From NCBI GenBank assembly GCA_963695835.1, contig CAVOHR010000002.1:248001-312000 (forward strand): a DNA stretch of 64,000 nucleotides. Direction: 5' to 3'. Below the pieces are notes generated by a model that saw only the letters and a list, made by a program, of their open reading frames with translations, ran no database searches and was not told the DNA's origin. Origin of the DNA: VRUE01 sp963695835 (lineage in GTDB: Bacteria > Actinomycetota > Thermoleophilia > Solirubrobacterales > 70-9). Position numbers and translations under genes: made by a program. Shown piece after piece: positions 17,763 through 27,973 of the stretch. The stretch's first letter is position 1. Each line of letters begins with the position of its first letter.

Positions 17763-19019
17763 CTACTTGGACGGCGGGCCCTGCGGCGAGGACTGCGTAT
17801 CTTCGATCGACGCCGGCCGCACGCCGAGCGTGACGGTGAGGTCCTTCGAGCTCCCTTCGCGATCGACCGTCAGTTCCATCGTCTCGCCGGGCGACGCTTC
17901 GTTGACCGCGTTGATCACTTCTTCCATCCCCGCGACCTTCTTGCCGTCGACCTTTGTGATGATGTCGCCGCCGAGCCTGATGCTGGCGCCTTCGATCGTC
18001 GCCGAGGTGTCGCCGCCCTCGATGCCGGCCTTGTCGGCCGGGCCGCCCTTGACGACTTCGTTGACCAGCACCCCCTCTTCGACCGGCAGCTTCAGTGCCT
18101 TGGCCAGGTCGGGAGTGATGCTGCCGCCGCTGATCCCGAGGTAGGCGTGCTTAACTTCGCCGTGCTCCTCGATCTGCTTGACGACTTCGCGGGCGGTGTC
18201 GATCGGGATCGCGAAGCCGATGCCGACGTTGCCGTTGCTGCCGCCGGTCTGGATCTGCGAGTTGATCCCGATCACGGCGCCGGACGAGTCGATCAGCGGC
18301 CCGCCGGAGTTGCCCGGGTTGATCGCCGCGTCGGTCTGGATCACGTGCGAGATCGACCATCCGTTGGGGGCCTGGATCTGGCGCTGGAGGGCGGAGACGA
18401 TGCCGCTGGTGACGGTGCGGTCGAGGCCGAACGGGTTGCCGATCGCGACCACCGGGTCGCCGACCGCGACCTTGTTCGAGTCCCCGAGCGCCAGCGGATG
18501 CAGGCTTTCGGACGGCGCGTCGACCTTCAGCAGGGCGATGTCGGTCGCCGGGTCGGTGCCGACCACCTCGGCTTCGTAGGACTTGTCGGAGGAGCCGAGT
18601 TTGACCTCGACCTTGGTCGCTTCTTCGACCACGTGGTTGTTGGTGACGACGTGGCCTTCGGTGTCGATCAGGAAGCCGGAGCCGGTCGCCGTCGCGCTGC
18701 CGCCGCCTTCGGGTTCGCCGAACGGGCTCAGCCCCGAGGATTCCTGCGCCGGCCGTTCGGCGGAGATGAACGCGACGCCCTGCCCGTCGCTGCGGTAGAT
18801 CTGGTTGACGACGTTGGTGTCGCCGCCTTCCTTGGCGTCGACCGGGGCCGCCAGCGGCTGCGCGACGGTCACGGTCGAGCCGCCGCCGTCCGACTGGATC
18901 CAACCGGCCGCGATCGCCACCCATCCCAAGAGACCGACGACGGCTCCACCCACGACCGCCGCGCCAAATGAACTACGGAAGAATCGTTTCACGCTGGCGA
19001 TCATCCGAAACCTCTTCAA
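17763..19019 (-). CDS. HtrA/DegP-type serine protease with PDZ domain
   Basis: A 418-residue membrane-anchored S1C protease for extracytoplasmic protein quality control. It has a short cytoplasmic start, one membrane helix (about residues 19-38, AAVVGGAVVGLLGWVAIAAG), a trypsin-like domain with the triad His in VTNNHVV, Asp in TDIALLKVD and Ser in NPGNSGGPL, and one C-terminal PDZ domain (YLGISGG through DGKKVAGMEEVI). It lies inside the trp gene block but has no biosynthetic role; a terminator separates it from trpC, so it probably has its own promoter in 19020-19082. Confidence 0.92.
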   Translation of the reverse strand: MKRFRMIASVKRFFRSSFGAAVVGGAVVGLLGWVAIAAGWIQSDGGGSTVTVAQPLAAPVDAKEGGDTNVVNQIYRSDGQGVAFISAERPAQESSGLSPFGEPEGGGSATATGSGFLIDTEGHVVTNNHVVEEATKVEVKLGSSDKSYEAEVVGTDPATDIALLKVDAPSESLHPLALGDSNKVAVGDPVVAIGNPFGLDRTVTSGIVSALQRQIQAPNGWSISHVIQTDAAINPGNSGGPLIDSSGAVIGINSQIQTGGSNGNVGIGFAIPIDTAREVVKQIEEHGEVKHAYLGISGGSITPDLAKALKLPVEEGVLVNEVVKGGPADKAGIEGGDTSATIEGASIRLGGDIITKVDGKKVAGMEEVINAVNEASPGETMELTVDREGSSKDLTVTLGVRPASIEDTQSSPQGPPSK

Positions 19020-19034
19020 AATTCTTCTAAAAAT

Positions 19035-19082
19035 GAGAGCCCCGGCCTGATCCGGGCCGCGATAATTTCGGCCGGGGCTCTC
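19035..19082 (-). terminator. Intrinsic terminator after trpC
   Basis: The arms 19035-19047 and 19070-19082 (GAGAGCCCCGGCC and its complement) form a perfect 13-base stem directly after the trpC stop codon. On the minus strand the stem is followed by ATTTTTAGAAG, a short U run, so this is a good Rho-independent terminator for the hisIE-trpEGDC transcript. Confidence 0.8.
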
Positions 19083-19889
19083 TCAGGGGAGATGGTGCTC
19101 GCGGGTGCCCTCGTCGGCGCCGGTCAGCTCGCGGGTCAGCGCCTCAGGGTCGGCGGCGCTCATCAGCGCCGAGCCGATCAGCACCGCGTCGACCCCGACC
19201 CGCTCCAGCTCGGCCAGCTCGGCGCGCGAGGAGATGCCGCTCTCGGCGACCACGGTCTTGCCGGCCGGCACGTCGGGCATCAGCTCGTAGGTGTTGGCGA
19301 CGTCGATCGTGCCCTCGTCGAGATTGCGGTTGTTGATCCCGATCACGTCGGCGTCGAGCTGCAGCGCCCGCTCCAGCTCCTCGCCGTCGTGGACCTCGAC
19401 CAGGCAGTCGAGGTCGAGCCCCCGCGCCAGCTCGTACATCGCGCCCAGCTCCTCGTCGCCGAGGACACGGACGATCAGCAGCACCGCGTCGGCGCCGTTG
19501 ACCGCCGCCTCGAAGAGCTGGTAGGGGTCGACGACGAAGTCCTTGCGCAGGATCGGCAGGCTGGAGGCGGCGCGGGCGGCGCGCAGGTCCTCGAGCGAGC
19601 CGCCGAAGTGGCGCTCGTCGGTGAGGATCGAGAGCGCCGCGGCCCCGCCCCGCTCGTAGGCGCCGACCTGCTCGGCGACGGTCGCCGCGGCCGAGATCTC
19701 GCCGGCGCTCGGCGAGCGGCGCTTGAACTCGGCGATCAGCGAGAGGCCGGGCCGGACCAGGGCCTCGCTGAAGGGGCGGTCCTCGCCGCGCCGGTGGAGC
19801 CTCGACTCGAGGTCCGCCTGCGGGGTCTGGCCGCGGCGCTCCTCTACCCCTTCGCGGGCAGCGGCGATGAGCTGCTCGATCATTCCCAC
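19083..19889 (-). CDS. trpC: Indole-3-glycerol phosphate synthase
   Basis: TrpC closes the indole ring from carboxyphenylaminodeoxyribulose phosphate. The 268-residue TIM barrel shows LIAEFKRRSPSAGEI with the catalytic Lys, LSILTDERHFGG, ILRKDFVVDPYQ with the second Lys, IGINNRNL and VVAESGISSRAEL. It begins 14 bases after the trpD stop. The gene is intact, unlike trpD upstream. Confidence 0.96.
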   Translation of the reverse strand: MGMIEQLIAAAREGVEERRGQTPQADLESRLHRRGEDRPFSEALVRPGLSLIAEFKRRSPSAGEISAAATVAEQVGAYERGGAAALSILTDERHFGGSLEDLRAARAASSLPILRKDFVVDPYQLFEAAVNGADAVLLIVRVLGDEELGAMYELARGLDLDCLVEVHDGEELERALQLDADVIGINNRNLDEGTIDVANTYELMPDVPAGKTVVAESGISSRAELAELERVGVDAVLIGSALMSAADPEALTRELTGADEGTREHHLP

Positions 19890-19903
19890 GTGAGGCCTCT
19901 AGC

Positions 19904-20934
19904 CTAGTCGCCCAGCCCGGCGCTCGTTGCGACGAGCCGCCCCAGCAGCTCGCGGGCGGCGCCGCTGTCGACCGCCGCGGCCGCCTTCTCGACCCCCTCG
20001 GCGAGGCCCGCGGCGAGCCCGCCGACGTAGATCGCGGCGCCGGCGTTGAGCAGGACGAGGTCGCGGCGCGGACCGGTCTCGCCGGCCAGCACGGCGCGCG
20101 CGGCTGCCGCGTTCTCCTCCGGGGAGCCGCCGGCCACCTCCTCCAGCTCCGCCGCGGCGAGGCCGAACTGGCCCGGCTCGACGAACCACTCGGCGGTGCC
20201 GCTGCCGGCGACCTCGATCACCCGGGTGCGGGCGGAGATCGAGAGCTCGTCGACCCCGTCCTCGGCGGAGACGACCATCGCCCGCACGCTGCCGAGCCCG
20301 ACCAGCGCCTCGGCGACCGTCTCCTGGTAGTGGCGGTCGGAGACGCCGAGCAGCTGACGCTCGGCGCCGGCGGGATTGGTCAGCGGGCCGAGGAAGTTGA
20401 AGATCGTCCGCACGCCGAGCTGCTTTCGCACCGGCGACCACGTGCGCCATCGCGGCGTGGTGGCGCGGCGCGAACATGAAGCCGAAGCCGACCTCGTCGA
20501 TGCAGCGGCCGACCTGCTCGGGGGTCGAGCTCGATGTCGACTCCGAGCGCCTCCAGCAGGTCGGCGGAGCCGCAGCGGCTGGTGTTGGAGCGGTTGCCGT
20601 GCTTGGCGACCGCGCAGCCGGCGCCGGCGGCGACCAGCGCCGCGGTGGTCGAGACGTTGAAGGTCGAGGGGCCGCCGCCGGTCCCGGCGGTGTCGACCAG
20701 GTCCTCGCGCGAGGTCTCGACCGGCGTCGCCAGCGCCCGCATCGTCCGCGCCAGGCCGACCAGCTCGGACACCGTCTCCCCCTTCGCCCGCAGGGCGATC
20801 AGGAAGGCCGCGGTCTGGACCTCGCTGCTGCGTCCCTCCATGATCTCGGCGAGAACGGTGGCAGCGTGGTCGGCGGTCAGGTGATCGCCGGCGCAGACCG
20901 CGTCGATCGCCCGGGTGAGGACGTCGTTGGTCAT
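19904..20934 (-). pseudogene. trpD: Anthranilate phosphoribosyltransferase, two frameshifts
   Basis: TrpD joins anthranilate with PRPP. The conserved parts are all present but lie in three frames: DTAGTGGGPSTFNVST, AKHGNRSNTSRCGSADLLEA and GVDIELDP in the first; FGFMFAPRHHAAMAHVV in the second; RKQLGVRTIFNFLGPLTNPA to the stop in the third. The first shift is one extra base in a run of five G on the plus strand (20520-20524), the second one extra base at about 20435. Removing both restores a normal-length enzyme of about 342 residues. Because trpE, G, C, F, B and A are intact, sequencing error is more likely than loss of function. Confidence 0.88.
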
Positions 20935-20992
20935 AGAACACCGTTCCCCTGTGCCTTGGCGGCTCCTGGCAGGGCAAGGGAACAGCGGAGGC

Positions 20993-21559
20993 TCATCGGG
21001 GATTCCCCAGGAAGTTGGCGAGCAGGTGCTTGCCCTGCGGGGTCAGCACCGACTCGGGGTGGAACTGGACGCCCTCGGCCGGCAGCTCGCGGTGGCGGAC
21101 GCCCATCACCACGTCGCCGAGGCTGGCGCTCAGCTCCAGCTCGTCGGGCAGGTCGGGGTCGGCGACCAGCGAGTGGTAGCGGCCGGCGACCAGCGGGCTC
21201 GGCAGGCCGGCGTAGATCGTGCGGCCGTCGTGGACCACCTCGGCGTCCTTGCCGTGGACCGGCTCGCCCTGCACGGTGCGGCCGCCGAAGGCCTCGACCA
21301 GCGACTGGTGGCCGAGGCAGACGCCGAGCACCGGTGTGCCCGCCTCGGCGAAGGCGCGGATCGCCTCGACCGAGACGCCGGCCTCGGCCGGCGTGCAGGG
21401 GCCCGGCGAGACGACGAGGCGCTCGGCGCCGCGTTCCAGCAGCTCGGCGACGGTCGCCTTGTCGTTGCGGACCACCTCGATCTCCGCCCCCAGCTCGCCC
21501 AGGTACTGGACGAGGTTGTAGGTGAAGCTGTCGTAGTTGTCGACGATCAGGACCTTCAT
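20993..21559 (-). CDS. trpG: Anthranilate synthase component II (glutamine amidotransferase)
   Basis: TrpG supplies ammonia from glutamine to TrpE. The 188-residue class I amidotransferase has the N-terminal LIVDNYDSFTYNLVQYL, the oxyanion segment VVSPGPCTP, the nucleophile Cys in GVCLGHQSL and the His/Glu pair in GVQFHPESVLT. It starts three bases after trpE, so it is expected to be translationally coupled to it. The same fold serves as PabA in folate synthesis, and the protein may serve both pathways; position favours TrpG. Confidence 0.95.
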   Translation of the reverse strand: MKVLIVDNYDSFTYNLVQYLGELGAEIEVVRNDKATVAELLERGAERLVVSPGPCTPAEAGVSVEAIRAFAEAGTPVLGVCLGHQSLVEAFGGRTVQGEPVHGKDAEVVHDGRTIYAGLPSPLVAGRYHSLVADPDLPDELELSASLGDVVMGVRHRELPAEGVQFHPESVLTPQGKHLLANFLGNPR

Positions 21560-21562
21560 CGC

Positions 21563-23095
21563 TCATGGCCAATCCGGCTGCTCGCAGGCCAGCTCGACGG
21601 CGCGGAAGACCGCCTTGGCCTTGTTGACCGACTCGTTGTACTCGTAGGCCGGCTTGGCGTCGGCGACCGTGCCGCCGCCCGCCTGGACGTGGACCTGGCC
21701 GTCCTTGGCGACCACGGTGCGGATGTGGATCGCGGTGTCGAGGTCGCCGTTCCAGGAGAGGTAGCCGATCGCGCCGCCGTAGGAGCAGCGCTTGACCGGC
21801 TCCAGCTCGTCGATGATCTGCATCGCCCGCACCTTGGGGGCGCCCGAGAGGGTGCCGGCCGGCAGCGCCGAGCGCAGCACGTCCATCGCCCCGACGCCCT
21901 CGCGCAGCCTGCCGGAGACCTGGCTGACGATGTGCAGGACGTGCGAGTAGGTCTCGACCACCATCAGCTCGTCGACGCTGACCGAGCCGTACTCGCAGAC
22001 CCGGCCGAGGTCGTTGCGGCCGAGGTCGACCAGCATCACGTGCTCGGCCCGCTCCTTCGGGTCGTTGACCAGGCGCTCGGCGAGGCGGCGGTCCTCCTCC
22101 TCGTCGCCGCCGCGCGGGTAGGTGCCGGCGATCGGCCGCGTCTCGACCGTGCCGCCGTGGACCTTGACCAGCGGCTCGGGCGAGGCGCCGGCGATCTGGA
22201 AGTCGCCGAACTCGAGGAAGTACATGTAGGGGGATGGGTTGACGGCGCGCAGGCCGCGGTAGATCGAGAAGGCCTCGACCGGGGCCGGTGCCGAGAAGCG
22301 CTGCGAGGGGACGACCTGGAAGGCGTCGCCCGCGTAGATGTACTCGACGATCCGCGCCACCGCGGCTTCGAACTCCTCGCGCTCCATGTTGGAGGCGAAG
22401 TGCGGCGGCTCGGCCAGGGCCGGGCGCTCGGGCAGCGGCACGGCGCCGCGCAGGCGGCCACGGACGTCGGCGATCGCCGCGACGGCCCGCTCGTAGGCGG
22501 CGTCGATCCCGCCCTCGTCGCCGGCGAAGGCGCAGGCCATCACCGTCAGCTCGTGGCGCAGGTGGTCGAAGGCGAGCAGCACGTCGGTGATCATCAGCGC
22601 CATGTCGGGCAGCCCGAGCGGGTCGGGGTTGGGCTCGCCGAGCGGCTCGACGGTGCGAACCAGGTCGTAGCCGAAGAAGCCGACGGCGCCGCCGGAGAAG
22701 GGCGGCAGCCCCTCGACCGGCGCCGGCTGGAAGCGGCCCATGTACTCGGCGACGGCGGCGTAGGGATCGGGCGCGCCGCGCTCGGGCTCGCCGCGCTCCG
22801 AGAGCACGCCGTCGCTCCAGCGCAGCACCGTGCGCGGCCGGATGCCGACGAACGAGTAGCGGCCGACCTGGCCCTGCTCGGCCGACTCGAGCAGGAAGCA
22901 GGGCGCCCCCTCGGGCTCGCCGGCGCGCAGCTTGAGGAAGGCCGAGACCGGCGTCTCGCAGTCGTCGACGAAGCGGGCGCGGACCGGGACGACGTTGCCC
23001 TCGGCGGCCAGCTCGCGCGCCCGCTCGAGGCTCGGCTCGACCCTCAGCTCAGCGGAGGAATACCGCGTTCGTGCTCGCGAGGCACTGGACATCAT
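21563..23095 (-). CDS. trpE: Anthranilate synthase component I
   Basis: TrpE makes anthranilate from chorismate. The 510-residue protein has the N-terminal feedback-type domain (LLESAEQGQVGRYSFVGIRP; an LLES-like element is part of the Trp-binding site in the family) and the chorismate-binding C-terminal domain (FQVVPSQRFS, IAGASPEPLVKV, RPIAGTYPRG, LVDLGRNDLGRVC, GTLSGAPKVRAMQIID, GGAIGYLSWNGDLDTAI). It follows hisIE by 27 bases. The N-terminal site suggests normal tryptophan feedback inhibition. Confidence 0.96.
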   Translation of the reverse strand: MMSSASRARTRYSSAELRVEPSLERARELAAEGNVVPVRARFVDDCETPVSAFLKLRAGEPEGAPCFLLESAEQGQVGRYSFVGIRPRTVLRWSDGVLSERGEPERGAPDPYAAVAEYMGRFQPAPVEGLPPFSGGAVGFFGYDLVRTVEPLGEPNPDPLGLPDMALMITDVLLAFDHLRHELTVMACAFAGDEGGIDAAYERAVAAIADVRGRLRGAVPLPERPALAEPPHFASNMEREEFEAAVARIVEYIYAGDAFQVVPSQRFSAPAPVEAFSIYRGLRAVNPSPYMYFLEFGDFQIAGASPEPLVKVHGGTVETRPIAGTYPRGGDEEEDRRLAERLVNDPKERAEHVMLVDLGRNDLGRVCEYGSVSVDELMVVETYSHVLHIVSQVSGRLREGVGAMDVLRSALPAGTLSGAPKVRAMQIIDELEPVKRCSYGGAIGYLSWNGDLDTAIHIRTVVAKDGQVHVQAGGGTVADAKPAYEYNESVNKAKAVFRAVELACEQPDWP

Positions 23096-23122
23096 CAGAT
23101 TGCCACCAGTACCTCGCTCAAC

Positions 23123-23738
23123 TCACTTGCGACGACGGCCATTCAGCACCTCCATCGCCGCCGAGAGCGGCACCTCGCGCGAGGCCAGCAGGACGCCGAG
23201 GTGGTAGAGCAGGTCGGCCGCCTCTTCGGCGACCCGCTGGTCGGACTCCTCGCGCGCCGCCCGCACCACCTCCTCGGCCTCCTCGGTCGACCTTCTCGCC
23301 GATCAGCTTCGGGTCGTCGAGCAGCTTCACCGTGTAGCTGCCCTCGGGCCGCTCGGCAGCGCGGCTGCGCAGGGTGCGCTGGAGCGCGGCGAGCGCTTCG
23401 TGCGCCGGCGGCGCCGGCTCGCCGTCGCCGATCTCGCGGTGGAAGCAGGTGCGCTCGCCGGTGTGGCAGGCCGGGCCGGTCGGCTCGACCAGGGCGACCA
23501 CGGCGTCGCCGTCGCAGTCGTAGCGCAGCTGCCGCAAGCGCAGGAGATTCCCCGAGGTTTCCCCTTTGCGCCAGATCTCCTCGCGCGAGCGGCTGTAGAA
23601 GTGCAGCTCGCCGGTCTCGACGGTCAGCCGCAGCGACTCCGCGTTGACGTAGGCGAGCGTCAGCACCTCGCCGCTGGCGAAGTCTTGCGCCACGCACGGC
23701 GCCAGCCCGCGCTCGTCGAATTTCACCTGCACAAGCAC
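23123..23738 (-). pseudogene. hisIE: Bifunctional phosphoribosyl-AMP cyclohydrolase / phosphoribosyl-ATP diphosphatase, frameshifted
   Basis: HisI opens the purine ring of PR-AMP; HisE removes pyrophosphate from PR-ATP. The HisI domain is complete (RYDCDGDAVVALVEPTGPAC, CHTGERTCFHRE with the metal Cys and Asp ligands). After KLIGEKV the frame is lost by one extra base at 23285-23286. Dropping it restores the HisE domain (EEAEEVVRAAREESDQ, AEEAADLLYHLGVLL) to a stop at 23123. The start is one of three close GTGs (23738, 23732, 23726). As with trpD, an uncorrected one-base error is the simplest explanation. Confidence 0.85.
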
Positions 23739-23821
23739 CGGACCATCGTAGGGGTCGCGGCAGCCACAGCAACGCCTTGTCCACGCATCGCATGGAAAAC
23801 GTGATGCGCTGTCGCTTGGCG

Positions 23822-25211
23822 CTACTCGATCCCAAGACGATCCAGCAGATCCTCGTCGCGGCGCCAGTGGCTGCGGACGCGGATCTTGAGGTCGAGGAAG
23901 ACCTTGGCGCCCAGCTCGGCTTCGAGCGAGCGGCGGGCGGCGGCGCCAATCTCGCCGACCTTGGCGCCGCCCTTGCCGATCAGGATGCCCTTCTGCGACT
24001 CCGACTCGGCCCAGATCTCGGCCCGGACGCTGACCAGGCCGTCCTCGCGCCACTCCACCTCCTTCACCTGGACCTCGACCGAGTGCGGGATCTCCTCGCG
24101 GGTCCGGTTCAGCACCTGCTCGCGGATCAGCTCGGCCAGCATCGTCTCGCTCGACTGGTCGCTGTGCTCCTCGGGCGGGTAGAGATAGGGACCCTCGGGC
24201 ACCAGCTCGCCGAGCCGCTCGACCAGCGCCGCGAGCCCCTCGCCGCTGCGGGCGCTGATCGGGAAGACCTCGTCGACCCCCTCCAGTTCGGCCGCCTCGG
24301 CCAGCACCGGGACCAGCTCGTTCGGCCCCACCTTGTCGATCTTGTTGACGGCGCAGATCGTCGGCGAGTCCGTGCCGGCGCCGAGCAGGGCGCGGGCGAT
24401 GAAGCGGTCGCCGGGGCCGATCCCCTGTTCGCCGTTGACGACCAGCAGCGCCAGGTCGGAGTCGGCAAGCTCGCGCTCGACCCGCCGCTGCATCCGCTCG
24501 GTCAGCACGTCGCGCGGCTTCTGCACGCCCGGCAGGTCGACGAGGACGAGCTGGCGGCCGGCGTCGAGGTCGGTGGCGATGCCGCGGATCGCCCGCCGCG
24601 TCGTCTGCGGACGCACCGAGACGATCGCCACGCGGCTGCCGACGATCGCGTTGACCAGGGTCGACTTGCCGACGTTGGGGCGGCCGGCCAACCCGACGAA
24701 GCCGGCGCGCGTCACTCGTGGCGGCTCATGGTGGTTGCCCCGGCCCTCACCCGGCCCCGAGGGCATCGGACTGTGATCGGGACCGGGTGAGAGCTTGGTC
24801 TGATCATCGCCCGGCATGTCCTCCGCTTCGCGTCCGGGCATGCCGGGGTGGCGCCCACCTTGCAGGCGTCGAAGGATTTCGGCCTGCTTCTCCAGCATCT
24901 GCCCTCGATCCGTCTCGTGATCCATGCCGCACAGGTGCAGCGTGCCGTGGACCGCCGCCTCGGTGACGTCGGTGCAGTGCTCGGGGCAGATCGCCACGTC
25001 GCCCAGCTCGCGCGGACCGGCGGTCGGGCCGGCTTCGTCGAGCGGGAAGGCGAGCACGTCGGTCGGCGCGTCGCGGCCGCGGTGCTCGCGATTCAGCTCG
25101 CGGATCCGCTCGGCGTCGACGATCTCGACCGCCAGGTGGCCGTCGGCGACGCCGGCCGCCTCGAGCGCCGCCGCCACCGCGCCGCGCAGCCCGGCCGGCA
25201 CGTCGGCGAGG

Positions 25212-25222
<11 letters not shown>
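23822..25222 (-). CDS. ybeY-era: YbeY endoribonuclease fused in frame to GTPase Era
   Basis: One uninterrupted 466-residue frame. Residues about 1-130 are YbeY, a zinc-dependent 16S rRNA maturation nuclease, with the metal motif HGTLHLCGMDH. A linker of about 35 residues rich in Gly, Pro and Met follows, then Era, the 30S assembly GTPase: GLAGRPNVGKST (P-loop), RPQTTRRAIRG (switch I), LVDLPGVQKP (G3), NKIDK (G4) and a KH domain with GILIGKGGAKVGEIG. Era alone could start at GTG 24715 and would then be 297 residues, the family norm, so either a fusion or two overlapping products are possible. The ATG at 25222 overlaps the phoH end by 11 bases. Confidence 0.88.
24746..24847. repeat. Two tandem palindromes inside the YbeY-Era linker
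   Basis: The first has outer arms 24746-24754 and 24783-24791 (CTCACCCGG and its complement) with an inner CCCGA/TCGGG pair; the second has arms 24810-24818 and 24839-24847 (CCCGGCATG and its complement). Together they encode nearly the whole linker between YbeY and Era and lie where a stop codon and intergenic spacer would be expected. Confidence 0.7.
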
Positions 25223-26178
<956 letters not shown>

Positions 26179-26198
<20 letters not shown>

Positions 26199-26610
26199 GC
26201 ACCGCCGCGCTGACCCGCTTGCCGTCGGCGCGCCCGCCGACCTTCGGCATCAGCGCCGACATCACCTGGCCCATCTGCTTCTGCTCGCTCGCGCCCGTCT
26301 CGTTCACCGCCGCGTCGACCAGCTCGGCCAGCTCCTGGTCGGAGAGCTGCGCCGGCAGGTAGGCCTCGATCAGGTCCGCCTCGAACCTCTCGGCCTTCGC
26401 CTGCTCGGTGCGGTTGGCCTCGTGATAGGCGTCGGCCGCCTCGAGCCGCTTCTTGCGCTCCCGCTGCAGCACCGTGATCTCGTCGCCCTTGCCGAGCTTG
26501 GCGTCCTGCTGGAGGGAGTCGACGACCATCCGCAGCGCCGCGGCGCGCTCCCGCTCGCCCGCTTTCATCGCGGTGCGCACGTCTGCCTGAACCTGCTCCA
26601 GAACGCTCAC
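26179..26610 (-). CDS. yqeY: GatB/YqeY domain protein
   Basis: A 143-residue protein of the YqeY family, related to the tRNA-binding tail of GatB. It reads VLEQVQADVRTAMKAGERER, LRMVVDSLQQ, AKAERFEADLIEAYLPAQLS and ends in the conserved MGQVMSALMPKVGGRADGKR. The family often accompanies rpsU, dnaG or era; its role is not well defined. GTG 26610 fits the family N-terminus. The stop overlaps the phoH start by 20 bases. Confidence 0.9.
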
Positions 26611-26614
26611 GGCC

Positions 26615-27415
26615 TTAAGGGTAGTCGGCGGACACCTCGATCCGCTCCACCTCGCCGAGCGGCATCTGCAGGAAACGGGTGCCGAGCTCGCGGAAGGACT
26701 CGACGTCGCCGGTGCAGAGGAAGCGGTACTCGCCTTCACCGTCGGCCTGACGCGCCAGGCCGCGCCGCTCGAGGCGGCGCTGGACCGCCGCGGCGACCGC
26801 GTGGCCGCCGCTGACCAGGCGCACGTCGCGGCCGAGGATCCGCTGCAGCATCGGCGCGACCAGCGGGTAGTGGGTGCAGCCGAGGATCAGCGTGTCGACC
26901 CCGGCCCGCTTCAGCGGCGCGCAGTAGGCACGCGCCATGTCGACGACCGCCTGGTCGAAGGGCGAGCCGTCCTGGATGAAGGGGGCCAGGTCGGGGGCCT
27001 CGACCTCGGTCACCTCAAGCGCCCGTCCCTGAGCTTCGAGCGCGCGGCGGTAGGCGCCGCTCTCGACCGTGTTGGGGGTGGCGAGGACGCCAATCCTGCC
27101 GCTGTCGGTGATCGCGGCGGCGATCTCGGACTGCGGCTCGACCACCGGCACCACCTCCACCCCGCGCTCGGCGGCGACCGCCCGCGTCACGTCCTCGCCG
27201 ATCGAAGTCGCCGTGTTGCAGGCGATCACCAGCAGCTTCGCGCCGCGGTCGAGCAGCAGCCCGGCAATGCCGCGGATCCGCTCGCGCAGGCGGTCGGGGT
27301 CGCGCGTCCCGTAGGGGAACATCGCCGTGTCGCCAAGGTAGACGAAGTCCTCCTCCGGCAGCGAGACGAGGCACTCGTGCAGGACCGTGAGCCCGCCGAC
27401 GCCGGAGTCGAACAT
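26615..27415 (-). CDS. murI: Glutamate racemase
   Basis: MurI makes D-glutamate for peptidoglycan. The two catalytic cysteines sit in LLVIACNTATS and LILGCTHYPLV, with the N-terminal MFDSGVGGLTVL and YLGDTAMFPYG also typical. The ATG at 27415 gives 266 residues, but most family members have a few residues before FDSGVGG; upstream codons in frame (TLPAPASQLDPSRPVA) lack an ATG, GTG or TTG, so a rare CTG overlapping the previous stop codon or the annotated ATG must serve. Confidence 0.93.
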   Translation of the reverse strand: MFDSGVGGLTVLHECLVSLPEEDFVYLGDTAMFPYGTRDPDRLRERIRGIAGLLLDRGAKLLVIACNTATSIGEDVTRAVAAERGVEVVPVVEPQSEIAAAITDSGRIGVLATPNTVESGAYRRALEAQGRALEVTEVEAPDLAPFIQDGSPFDQAVVDMARAYCAPLKRAGVDTLILGCTHYPLVAPMLQRILGRDVRLVSGGHAVAAAVQRRLERRGLARQADGEGEYRFLCTGDVESFRELGTRFLQMPLGEVERIEVSADYP

Positions 27416-27465
27416 CGCGACCGGACGGGACGGGTCGAGTTGCGAGGCCGGCGCGGGCAGGGTCG

Positions 27466-27942
27466 TCAGGGTTTGACGACCATGAAGAAGACTGCGATCG
27501 CGACGATCAGGCCGGCGACTTTGCCGACGTTCTCGAGCTTCTTGGAGACGGCGGCGTATTCGGCGCTGAGCGTGTCGCCCGCGGCCAGATCGCGCTCGGC
27601 CAGCTCCAGCGCCTTCGCGGTGTTCGGCCGGAAGAAGCCGTGGACCATGCCGAAGAGGACGATGATCGCCACGAAGCCGACCGTCACCCACGATTCGCCG
27701 GCGTCGATGTGGGCGTCGCCGAGCAGGTAGATGCCGGCCAGCAGGATCACGATCAGGCCCGGGCTTACGAGGTAGCGGTCGGTCTGCCGGATGCCCCTGA
27801 GGACGGCGGGAACGCTCGCCGGCGCGCTGCGCTCGGCGACGCCGACGAAGATCCCGTAGGCGAAGGTCGGGCCGATCGTCACCACGACCGCGAGCACGTG
27901 GATGAACAGGCCGATGCCGTAGCCGGTGATCGTCGCCTCCAT
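27466..27942 (-). CDS. DUF2269-like integral membrane protein
   Basis: A 158-residue protein with four predicted membrane helices: GLFIHVLAVVVTIGPTFAYG, VSPGLIVILLAGIYLLG, WVTVGFVAIIVLFGMVHGFF and KVAGLIVAIAVFFMVV. The pattern of a His in the first helix and Arg/Asp between helices recalls DUF2269-type proteins. The function is unknown. ATG 27942 is preferred over an upstream GTG because it begins just before the first helix. It sits between prmA and murI in the long minus-strand block. Confidence 0.7.
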   Translation of the reverse strand: MEATITGYGIGLFIHVLAVVVTIGPTFAYGIFVGVAERSAPASVPAVLRGIRQTDRYLVSPGLIVILLAGIYLLGDAHIDAGESWVTVGFVAIIVLFGMVHGFFRPNTAKALELAERDLAAGDTLSAEYAAVSKKLENVGKVAGLIVAIAVFFMVVKP

Positions 27943-27973
27943 CGGCGGGAAACATACCGGCCGCAACGGCGTC

